From Pseudopyrenochaeta lycopersici (Eukaryota; Ascomycota; Dothideomycetes; Pleosporales; Pseudopyrenochaetaceae): a stretch of 64,000 nt of DNA. The stretch covers positions 310,001-374,000 of the forward strand of contig NHZP01000025.1 in the NCBI GenBank assembly GCA_003313425.1. The letters run 5' to 3'. Position numbers and translations under genes: made by a program. The notes under the pieces were generated by a model that saw only the letters and a list, made by a program, of their open reading frames with translations, was not told where the DNA came from and ran no database searches. Below, in pieces: positions 21,817 through 31,374 of this stretch (its first letter is position 1; each line of letters starts with the position of its first letter).

Positions 21817-24800
21817 CAGTGTGAGGAATGGATGGATCTGAAATGGATGTGCTTGGAAAAGCCATCCAAATCTCGGTTATCCAGATGCGGAATGGATATC
21901 CACATCCATCCATTTCAAGGCGTCTGTCACGGGACTGTCCTGTGATACTTGAGTAACACCACGCCATTGCCTAGCCCTTTTGTACCACGGTAAATTGCCT
22001 ACTTAGGATGGCGCGCAAACGCGCTCTGTCCTAATTAGGATCTATCTTTCTGCATCCTACATCTTTGCCACCTCTACTTCATGCAACACCCTGATCATGA
22101 TATACTAATCCTAGCTACTGCAACATATCTGAATAGAGTATGTCGTACCTCATCATACTGCCTCACACAGAAGCCTTGAGTCTGCTATATCTAACAGATC
22201 CGTAACAGCGTCCGCACACGATTTCACCTCCACCATCACTCAGCCATCGCCTCCACAGCTCCACTATCACATTCAATATCACATTCAATATATGCAGGGG
22301 TTCAGGGGTTATCACATTCCATTGTGCTATCACCATATTTACAAATATCGCTGCGGGCCCATGGATTCTTCCATATTCAACTTTCTAACTGTCCATCATA
22401 TGGGTGGTTCTGTATTATGAAGAAAGTGCAGCAAGCTCATCCTGAGCATCTCTCGATACCGTCGTCACCAACGTCGTCCTCAGCGTCATCGCTAGACGTT
22501 GCTTCTGATACTGCTTCAGATGCCCCAAGTCACCCAAGGGAGCCAACAAATTCGCGTACAGGCGACGCCATTCCGGATAAAGAATCAAAATTCAAGTACG
22601 ATTGTATTGACTGGTCTCAACTTCCTGGCTTCAGCATTCCAATTTCAAGGCGTACAGCCAGACTCAACTCACCTATATGGAAATTTGGCGTACCAACTGA
22701 ACATACCCTGACCGGTGCCCGCTGGTGGCTATGTGTTCGCTGCCACACTTCCGATAAAGTTTCACAAACATGTCACGCTCATCATTACAAGGTTGACAGC
22801 GGAAGCACGAATGTAATCGAACACATCCGCCAGGTTCACGGCAAAACTTGGACCAGAGATAGGGAAATTTTCCCCTTCAGAAGAAGGGGGGTGCCGGTGC
22901 CAGCGGACCTGGATACCAACGAGTCCCGAGAGCAGGAGATCTTAAATGCGCTGGCTTTGGCCTTCGATGAAGCCACCTTCCAAAAGCTTCTCATCCGATG
23001 GATTGTCTATGACAATGTGTCATTTCGGCAGGTTGATAGCGAGCCATTTCACGATCTTCTTGCTTATCTATCGCCTCGTGCAAAGGATGCAATACCCAGC
23101 GGAAAGACTGTCAAAGACTGGATCATGAAAGGCTACAACACTCATAAGGCCAAAATCAAACAGGAGTTGCAGGAATCCATAAGCAAAATCCACATATCCT
23201 TCGACCTTTGGACTTCTGGCAACTGCCTCTCGCTCAACGGCATCGTTGCTCACTTTATCAATGCGGAATTTCAGTCAAAAACGATCCTACTAGCAACTCC
23301 CGAGCAAATTGACTCGCATGCGGATATAGACATTGCAGAGCAAGTTATTTCTGTAATCAAGGACTTTGGCATTCAAGATAAGCTCGGCTATTTCATCCTC
23401 GACAATGCTTCAAATAACGATTCAGCAATGAAAACGATCGGAGGACAATTTGGTTTCGATCCCGACGAACGTCGCCTGCGCTGCGCAGGCCATGTTATCA
23501 ACCTTATTGCCCGCCATCTCTTGTTTGGCTTTGATAAGAACCCCTTTGAATTTGAAGGCTCGGTGCCGGCAAATCTAAAGGAGGAATTGAATCGGTGGAG
23601 GCGAACAGGACCTGTTGGCAAGGCTCATAATCTAATCGTTTGGACATACGCAAGTCCACAAAGACGAAAACGATGGCATCATGCCCAATTTAAATACTTC
23701 AAATCCATTATCGATTCAACCGAGTGGCATACGATCAAAATACGAGAGCTCCATAGAAGCAACGACACCCGCTGGAACAGTATCTACGACGAGATCAAGA
23801 CGCTTCTCAAGCTACGAGCCCCTTTTGAGGACTTCTTAACATCTGAGCACCAACGTATCGGAAAAGAGAAGTCCAAAAGACACTGGACTCAGGATGAAGA
23901 TCATTCCCAGAATACCATTCTGAGAGATATGCTTAATGCAGAAGACTGGGATATCTTGATCCAGTATCAAAAACTTTTAGAGCCTTGTTGGCTTGCAACA
24001 GTGGATCTCCAAGGCCAGCCGGGAGATGGCAAATCCTGTGGGATCAGCAAAGTTCAATTTGATCTTGAATTCATTGTTGAGGAACTTACGGCCGCATACG
24101 ATCGTTACAAACATGCTTCGCCGGCTACGACCGAAGGCCAATGGCATTTCGCTGCGCAGATTAAGCTTGCTCTGGATAAAGCTGAAGAGTACTACGCAAA
24201 ACTCGGCGATTCGCCGGCATATCTTGCAGCAGCTGTGCTGCATCCTGCCTATACCTGGAGAGTTATTGAGTCTCAATGGGCAAACAGGAAGTCGTGGATT
24301 ACGACTGGCAGAAAGGCAGTCAAATCGCTATGGAATTCCACCTATAAGCAACTACCCGTCTCAGATACTATATCACCGGTAAAAAAGGCAACGACACACG
24401 AACCGGACACGCTGGAAACATTTCACAATCGCGCAAAAAGCCTAGCTAAGGCACGAAGTAAAGTCCAGAAAGTAGCCATCCCGGATGAGTTTGAGCGATA
24501 TAGCAACCAAGAGCCAACTGACCTTAGACTTCCGCTTGAATGGTGGCGAACTATTGGCAGTAATGAATACCCGCATCTGGCTCAAATGGCGTTCGATATT
24601 CTCTCGATTCCAGCAATGAGCGATGAGCCAGAGCGTGTATTCAGCCGATTGGGGCTCATGATTACGACCCGACGCAATCATCTTGAACAGCCTACGATAC
24701 AAGCAGCTCAGTGTTTGCATTCTTGGGATAAGGCAAACATTATTACGCTCAAATAAACTAAAATATAACCTATATAGTAGTAAAAAAAATCGGTGACGTT

Positions 24801-24905
24801 ATCTTGCATAAGTGATTTCGGATGTTTCCGGAAATTTTTCCAACATCCATCCAAGCCCCAGTTGGCAAATGGATGCGCTTCCATATCCATCCATTCCTCA
24901 CACTG
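21817..24905 (+). mobile_element. Complete hAT transposon (hAT-1), 3.09 kb
   Basis: The element begins CAGTGTGAGGAATGGATGG and ends with the exact reverse complement, giving perfect 21-bp TIRs. Subterminal ATGGATGG / CCATCCAT motifs recur inside both ends, as in hAT elements. One long transposase gene lies inside. The flanking octamers differ (TCCATCCC left, GTCGTGGT right), so there is no target duplication. The right flank enters directly a second hAT transposase frame. Confidence 0.88.
22417..24756 (+). CDS. hAT transposase, 779 aa, apparently intact
   Basis: Start chosen at the first in-frame ATG, 22417; the frame is open earlier but without ATG. A Ser-rich N-terminus precedes a BED-type zinc finger around residues 105-145 (CVRCHTSD ... 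STNVIEHIRQVH). The catalytic region shows SFDLWTSGN near residue 261 and FILDNASNND near 327, both with the acidic residues expected of hAT enzymes. The C-terminal dimerisation domain carries MAFDILSIPAMSDEPERVFS with the conserved Glu-Arg-x-Phe-Ser. Length is normal. It catalyses cut-and-paste transposition in the nucleus. A mutated relative lies at 26455-28681 on the other strand. Confidence 0.9.
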   Translation: MKKVQQAHPEHLSIPSSPTSSSASSLDVASDTASDAPSHPREPTNSRTGDAIPDKESKFKYDCIDWSQLPGFSIPISRRTARLNSPIWKFGVPTEHTLTGARWWLCVRCHTSDKVSQTCHAHHYKVDSGSTNVIEHIRQVHGKTWTRDREIFPFRRRGVPVPADLDTNESREQEILNALALAFDEATFQKLLIRWIVYDNVSFRQVDSEPFHDLLAYLSPRAKDAIPSGKTVKDWIMKGYNTHKAKIKQELQESISKIHISFDLWTSGNCLSLNGIVAHFINAEFQSKTILLATPEQIDSHADIDIAEQVISVIKDFGIQDKLGYFILDNASNNDSAMKTIGGQFGFDPDERRLRCAGHVINLIARHLLFGFDKNPFEFEGSVPANLKEELNRWRRTGPVGKAHNLIVWTYASPQRRKRWHHAQFKYFKSIIDSTEWHTIKIRELHRSNDTRWNSIYDEIKTLLKLRAPFEDFLTSEHQRIGKEKSKRHWTQDEDHSQNTILRDMLNAEDWDILIQYQKLLEPCWLATVDLQGQPGDGKSCGISKVQFDLEFIVEELTAAYDRYKHASPATTEGQWHFAAQIKLALDKAEEYYAKLGDSPAYLAAAVLHPAYTWRVIESQWANRKSWITTGRKAVKSLWNSTYKQLPVSDTISPVKKATTHEPDTLETFHNRAKSLAKARSKVQKVAIPDEFERYSNQEPTDLRLPLEWWRTIGSNEYPHLAQMAFDILSIPAMSDEPERVFSRLGLMITTRRNHLEQPTIQAAQCLHSWDKANIITLK

Positions 24906-25848
24906 GTCGTGGTACAAAGTCATAAACAACGCCATCAAGAAGAAGGCACAGATCAACCGCTTCTTTACTCAATATGACCACGATCTTGGCGAAAATACGC
25001 TAGATACCTCGGATTGGGTGTTATTGGAGAGAGCCCAGATATTTCTCCAAGTCTTTGACGAAGCCACTCGGGATGCCGAAAGGGACCATGCATCTGTTGC
25101 AGATGTGCTCCAGCTAATGGATGCGATTCTGCAGCACTACGAAGACACAAAGTTGAAACACTCACCAGATGGCCCCGAGCCTGACCCTTGTATGCTACAT
25201 GCCATTGACATGGGCTGGTTTGTTCTTGATAAATACTATGCCTTAACGGACGAAGCACCTGTATATACTGCCGCTCTTCTCCTCGATCCCTCGAGACGAC
25301 TGGCCTACCTCGAAGAGAACTGGCCAACTGAGTGGCACGTCGCTGCAATCGGCAGAGCACAGCAGGTATGGGAGAGGGAGTACAAGGACTTCGTCCTTCC
25401 GGAGGAGGTCTCTATTTCTGCCGCTCCTGCTGTTGTACAGTCCGCGGTGACACCACTTGAGCGGTTAAAGCAACGCACACAGCCGAAAACCACCGTATCC
25501 ACGGATAGAGATACATTCGATGCTTTTATTAGAGAGGATCCAGTTGACCTTCATGGCAGTACAGCACTAGAATGGTGGTGTCAACCGGAGCGAAGACGGC
25601 GATATCCACGACTTCACCGCATGGCTGTGGATATACTTTCGATCCCACCGGAATCCGCAGAGCCAGAGCGTACGTTCTCAGGTGCTCGACGAACCACACG
25701 TTGGGATAGATCGAGACTGACTTGTGATAACATTGAGCTCATTGAATGCATCGGCAACTGGCTGCGCAACCGCCATATTAGGACTGGGGGTGTGGTTTTG
25801 CATGAGGATGCGGTTGATAATATGGATATTGATGGAGCAGTAGTGTAG
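24906..25848 (+). pseudogene. C-terminal half of a second hAT transposase (hAT-2)
   Basis: Coding resumes at the first base after the hAT-1 end, with SWYKVINNAIKKKAQINRFF, the segment that follows the conserved RWN motif in hAT transposases. It continues through EAPVYTAALLLDPSRRL to a dimerisation domain with MAVDILSIPPESAEPERTFS. The sequence differs clearly from hAT-1, so this is another family. The N-terminal half with the zinc finger and first catalytic residues is absent from the left side of hAT-1, so insertion was accompanied by deletion or rearrangement. Confidence 0.85.
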
Positions 25849-25914
25849 AGGTTAATCGATTTAATCGCGATTTGTACGGCGATTTGTCTCCTGTAGCTGG
25901 ACACTAGAAAATGC

Positions 25915-26030
25915 CAAGGATATCAGGATATCAGAAATGATATACTAGTATACTAGTATAAGGATTTCGGTAATACTAGTATATCAGGATAAGCATTTTG
26001 GAACTGATATACTAGTATTACCATGTCTGC
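25915..26030. repeat. AT-rich palindromic tract, possible hAT-2 terminus
   Basis: Multiple GATATACTAGTAT and TACTAGTATATC motifs in both orientations between the hAT-2 stop and the next element. They may be subterminal repeats of hAT-2, but no partner end is present to test this. Confidence 0.45.
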
Positions 26031-26208
26031 GTGCACCTGAGCTTCCATTATCTTTGATATCCGCACTTGCATACAATCTTGACACTAATCCGAGTCATAT
26101 TATTACCGGACACAACAGTCTCTGAAGAAGGCACATTCTTGTTTTGATCAGAGAATCACCTGGTCTGGTTACACAACTCTCAGCTGCAGGAACCAAAGCA
26201 TATGTAAC

Positions 26209-29200
26209 CAGTGTGGCCAATGGATGGAACGGATCGTCGATCCAATCCAACGCCACAAAATCCAGGCGTATCCAGTCCAATCCAAATCCAATCCGGTTCA
26301 ATCTCAGCCATAGTGGTCTGAGCGGCTGATCAATGTGTATTATGGAAATCTCCACATCGCCCATGGGATAATTTCGTTAGAAAATGGTTGGAATGGATTA
26401 ATCTAAAGTATGATAGAGAGATCTTGCTACAAAATATGACGTCTTTTCTCATTCGACCGGCTTTTGCCTTATGTCGATAATACCGGCCTTGTCCCATGAA
26501 TACAGACACTGCGCTGCCTGTGCTGTACTACACTGTAGATGGTTGTGGCGGTCAGTTATCATCATGCCCAATCTACTAAGTATTCTTTCTGGCTCGTTGC
26601 TCATTGCCGGAATACGGAGAATATCGATAGCCATCTGCGCAAGCTGCGGATACTGGGCTTTGCCAGTCGTTGTCCACCAGGCGATTGGCTCGTCACACTC
26701 GATCTGTCCTTGAGTGCAATAGCGGTCATATTCATTCTTTCTCTTCTCACGGTTAGCTGTCTGCGCAGCTTTGATACTTCTCATTCGATACGCTTGAATG
26801 CCCGTAGGCTCATCATCGCGCGGGTTCTTCTTTTGGGGTGAGAGGGTATCTAAAATGGGCTGTTGCTTGTAGCTGTCAAGCTAGAGCCTTTTGACTGCTC
26901 TCTGCCCGTCTTTGATCCACTTCGGCTGCTTGTTCCAGAACGCTTCGAGATAATCCTAGTTTTTCGCAGGATCTAGAACAACGGCGGCGAGGTAGACAGG
27001 CGAGTCTCTAAGCCTCTGGTAATACTATTGAGCTTTGTCGATTGCAAGCTTGATTTGGGCCTTAAAATGCTATTCCCCTTGAATAATCTCTTCTGTAGCA
27101 GATTCATATGAAGCATAAGCAGTGGTCAGCTCTTCGAGAATATACTCGATATCCTGAATGACATTTGTCAGCCCGCCGGATGTACCATCATCTAGTCGAC
27201 CCTGTAGATCTAGCGCCGCCTTATAACATGGCCTGAGCAGTCTTTCATACTCGGAGAGTATGTCCTAGTCCTTTTCCGTTAACCTATCTGTGACGATATC
27301 CTTGCAGATTGCTTCATGCTTAACTGGCAATTTTGTGCCCTTAGCATTGTTCCGTTTGATTAGCTTCTCTTCTAATTCAAGCCAATAATCGAGAGCACTG
27401 CGGAGTTTATTCGCACGACGGAGCATATTGTAGACGCTGTTCCAGCGTGTATTGTTGTCTCGGCAGAGCTCGAAGGTTTTGAGGTCGGCTTTTGCTGCCT
27501 CGTCACCGGAGTCTTCGATGTATTTCTGCTGTGCTACGGTACATTAATAACCGAATTTGTCGGAAGGGCAGTAAACTCACCTGCGATCATCTAGCTCGTC
27601 GTTGAGGGCTTGAATACGTCCAGACAGCCAGGTTGTGAAGTTTGCCGACCGGTCTGTTTTTTCTCCAATGCCTCAAACTCTTTTTGGTGTTTTTTAGCAT
27701 CTGATCCTCCATTTCGAATAAATCTGGGTCCACGCCGAAAAGAAGATGGCGAGCAATGAGATTGATAATATGGCCAGAGCAGCGAAGGCGGCGTTTAATA
27801 GCAGCAAAACCATACGTCTCTGCAAGAGCATCCATTGCCGTATCGTTGTTCGAAGCGTTATCAAGCACAAAGAATCCAATCTTGTTCATGACCTCAAAGT
27901 CGTCGATAACCTTGCTGACCCCATCGGCGATGTTGATACCTGCGTGTGAGCCCAGTTGCTCTGGAGTCTAGAGAAAGATGCATCGAGCCTTAAAGTCCTC
28001 GTTGAGAAAGTGAGCGACAATGCCGTTAAGGGATAACAGGTTTCCGGAGGTCCAGAGATCAAATGCGAAGTGGACTTTACTCGAAGCATCTTTCAACTCC
28101 TTCTTCACTGTCGCTTTATGAAGCTCCAAACCATGAGCTACCCAGGCCGAAATCGTGGTATGGGAAGGCATTGCAGGTTCCGCACGGGAAGAGAGGTATC
28201 TAATGAGGTCACGGAACGCTGCACTATCAACTTGACGAAAGGAGACATTGTCATAGACAATCCAACGAACGAGAAGCCTCTGGAATCGATTCGTATCAAA
28301 TTCGAGCGCTAAATAGTTCATGATTTTCTGTTCTCGAGGAATAGATGCGTCGAGGCTAGCAGCATCCGCCGTAGAGGGAGCGGGCTTGCCTTTCATTGTC
28401 TAGAGCCACCTCTTTGAGGTATCATTGATAACCTCTTTGTTGTCTTTATCCCAAGCTAGATGATGGATATCTCGTAAATGTGTATTCACGGCAGAGGTAC
28501 CATTGTCGGTGTTGTAATGGCCACCTTTCCCAGCCAGATGACATTCCTTACAGAGCCAGAATCTTTTTTTCTTCGTCCCCTGCTCCTCTGTCGGTGCGCC
28601 AAACGCCCAGAACCATCCTCGAATCCTCTTCATTGAACGTGACAAAGGGATTGAATGTCCAGGAAGCAACCTCCATTGCACCCATGACCAATCGTGGTCC
28701 GAATCGGTATAATGGGACTCATTGGCGACGAAAGCTCGGCCATCCTATCCAGAGAAAGGTTAGTATAAGTGCAAGAGAATTATTTCAGGGCCCTACCGCG
28801 GAGAGTGGTGCAGACAGTGCAGAGCATATTGAAGGAGCAGATAGAGCAACCTTCTCCCCCTCAAATGACCGTAAAGCGTCAACCGTACGAGGTAATAGTG
28901 ATGTCATGTGACGCAGTAATAACAGTAGTGATAACTGCTGCGGAGAGCAAAACAAGGACAATAATTTAATGAGGCATGTTAGATCCAGAGCTAATTTTTT
29001 TTGAAAAGGTGCGACACCTTCAACGCCTTGCAACTCAGACTTCGTCACCTTGGGCTCGTTTGATAAGGAAGCAAATAGCTATGATTCCTGTGGCTTATGC
29101 GCGGAGTATCTGTCGCCCCGTACTCAGAATTATCTTCACGATAATGCGAAGAAATTCGCTCGGAATCAGCCATTCCTCTTAGCTAGCGAATATGGCTTAC

Positions 29201-29359
29201 GCATTGGCACTATAATGCCTCGTTCTCTAATCTCCACCACAATGTGGCGGCAGTAATTTCGATTTGGATTCATTGGATTCCTCCATCCAATCCAATCCAA
29301 TCCAAAACGAAGCGGATTGGATGGACAATCCAAATAGCTTCCATCCATTGGCCACACTG
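26209..29359 (-). mobile_element. hAT transposon (hAT-3), 3.15 kb, mutated, with perfect 8-bp TSD
   Basis: TIRs start CAGTGTGGCCAATGGATGG and are perfect over 21 bp. The octamer TATGTAAC is repeated exactly at 26201-26208 and 29360-29367. Subterminal TCCAATCCAATCC motifs lie inside both ends. The single gene runs on the minus strand and is full of nonsense codons, so the element is complete in outline but dead. Confidence 0.93.
26455..28681 (-). pseudogene. hAT-3 transposase, inactivated by TAG nonsense codons
   Basis: Collinear with the hAT-1 transposase: zinc-finger region (LCKECHLAGKGG ... VNTHLRDIHH), RWIVYDNVSFRQVDSAAFRD, AFDLWTSGNLLSLNGIVAHF, FFVLDNASNNDTAM, and the dimerisation domain MAIDILRIPAMSNEPERILS. 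In-frame stops I checked are all TAG. Four of them replace tryptophans present in hAT-1 (complement of CTA at 26881, 26956, 27070 and 27265), i.e. TGG to TAG changes. This matches C-to-T mutation on the opposite strand, as produced by RIP. Confidence 0.88.
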
Positions 29360-29367
29360 TATGTAAC

Positions 29368-30511
29368 AAACTGCAACACCAGAACCCCCAAAAGCTGCCA
29401 CCACCGGAGCCATAGAAAGTGCACTTGATTGGGACTCAGATAGCATCGATCAATAGTTGTGAAGACTGATACTTTCTGGCTCCACATTTATAGGAACAAG
29501 CGACTTATACAACGACTAGATGGAGGCAGGCTGGATAAGTTTGCAGACGCAACCTAGACGTTCGCTGGAATTTAGGCTTAAGGAGTTTGATGGAATACCT
29601 CTGCTTGCAATAAAGATGTCATGTGCCCTCATGGTACCATAGCGGTCGCACATCAGGCTAACTATTGAGTCTGCTTATGCATCTTCGCTACTCATATTGG
29701 GATTTGGATGGAAACCCACCATGGTGGAACACCAACTGTGTGGAATACCATTCCATAGTAATCAGATAAACAAGCATAAGAAAGGGTAGGGAGGCGTTAG
29801 CAGAAAGTAAGCATGATACCGTGGTTTCGCTTGATGTTGGATTTGCACCTATAGCGCTTACGCTTGAGCGTGTTCTCATACTGTCAGCCACAATCAAGGT
29901 GCATCGCCATGTAGTGCCAGTTCATTCTGCTACGTCCCACCAAAATGTTACCAGCTCTCCAACTACGTAACCTCGCGAGCTTGTCGGTGTGATCATCATT
30001 GGAGATCGTGTCGTAAGGTGTTTCGCAGATAAGCCAGGCTGGGTTGCTGGAGACAAGACAAGCCGGTGTAACGATCAATACACTTACATCATGTTGTGCT
30101 TCTTCAGTTTCTGACCTCGGCAGCTCAATCACAAGCATCGACATGTGTGTATGTGTTGAGTAGCACTAATCGTGTAGCAGCGGTTCGCAGCATAGTGGCA
30201 GGAGGTGTGGAGAGAATATTTTAACATAGTAACATTAACGGAGAGCCATCAGATTTCTGCATGATCAGCTCGATCCCCTAGTACAGAACGCACGACCTTC
30301 ACAATTAATTGGTAAGAATTCCGCAACTTGAAGATTTCTATCCTGGCAACTTTCGCCAGCGACATCTATTCTCCGCTCCACTGTTGCGATCGAACTCAAT
30401 TTGCATGCTCAAATGAGGCTGAGTAATAAGCGCAGGCAATTCGCCGAATAAGTGAGTCGCGACCCTCCTGCGAAGCGAACGACATGCTAACGTCTATGCC
30501 GCCGCGCAGAT
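29368..30511. other. Intergenic, nothing recognised
   Basis: Only short frames without domains between the hAT-3 target duplication and the truncated 2EXR gene. The latter's promoter should lie at the right end. Confidence 0.45.
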
Positions 30512-30970
30512 ATGAACGAACAATTTGGTTCTCGTTTCTTCAGCCTGCCCCCCGAACTCAGAAGCCGTGTCTATGTCGAGCTTCTATGCCCCAAGGCGCT
30601 CAGCTTCGCTGACCTCGCCCAATGCTCAAGTAGCTCTATCGCAAGGGACCAGCAAAGAACACTAATGAGGTCTCCGCTATATCCCGCCCTATTATCCACA
30701 TGTCGCAAAATACACGACGAAGCAATCGATTTCCTCTACGCACTGCACATATTCCATGCTCATCCATCATTGTTGACTGCTTTTCCCCACTACAGGCCAC
30801 CGGTGAAAGATATCATTTATCCGGATGGCTTGTCGAGGATCAAACGATGGCAGATCACGATACGCTTAGATATTGATCCGCGCTTCGACCTCAACCAATG
30901 CACCTGTCAGATTCAAGGACTATTCGGCTTGATCTATGATGAATTTTTGATGATGATCATTGTTGATTGA
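30512..30970 (+). pseudogene. 2EXR/DUF7730-like protein cut short by an LTR
   Basis: The first ~130 residues read like a filamentous-fungal F-box-like protein of the 2EXR/DUF7730 type: FFSLPPELRSRVYVELLCP, SPLYPALLSTCRKIHDEAID, IFHAHPSLLTAFPH and LSRIKRWQITIRLDIDPRF. The rest of the usual protein is missing. At 30905 the reading frame runs into sequence starting TGTCAGATTCAAGG, the end of a Copia-type LTR, and the last ~20 codons are LTR sequence. The gene was truncated by retrotransposon insertion. The family's function is unknown; an F-box-like adaptor role is often guessed. Confidence 0.72.
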
Positions 30971-31082
30971 TTGTTCTGTCTATCTTCTGGAAGGGCTGAG
31001 CTTGATTTTAACTCGCCGCTCCTCACGTGTGATTTTCCTCTAGCGTCGCACTAGCGTCGCACTACATTGTGCGCACATCTGA
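30905..31082. repeat. Divergent solo LTR related to the neighbouring Copia
   Basis: Begins TGTCAGATTCAAGGACTATT like the Copia LTR and stays alignable through ATTGTTGATTGATTGTTCTG, then diverges, ending near ACATCTGA. Its length (~178 bp) is close to the 174 bp of the intact LTRs. No internal region or second LTR of this older element is present. Confidence 0.65.
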
Positions 31083-31097
31083 TCCAACCACCACTAG

Positions 31098-31271
31098 TGT
31101 CAGATTCAAGGACTATTTAGCTTTATCTTTGATGAATTTTGATGATGAACGTTGTTGATTGATTGTTCTGTGTTCCCTATTTCTCCTTTTATGGAGAGTG
31201 TGTGTGCCAAGTGGTTACACCCGAGCTTTGTACTACAATACAGTATCGCGTACCCTCGCTTGTATCTGACA
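31098..31271 (-). repeat. Copia 3' LTR
   Basis: 174 bp from TGTCAGATTC to TATCTGACA. By eye it is identical to the other LTR at 36149-36322. It is the 3' LTR because the genes run on the minus strand. Confidence 0.93.
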
Positions 31272-31374
31272 CACCCCCTCAGCTTGGAAACCATTTCAAG
31301 CTGGACAAGAAATACTTCCGTTGTCTTCTAGTGAATCTAGAGGTCGTGTACAAGAAGCATCGATCACCGTCTAG

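Noticed and set aside
26209..29359. Plus-strand frames inside hAT-3 (for example 28480-28911) as genes
   Set aside because: They are antisense to the transposase pseudogene and disappear when the minus-strand homology is followed.
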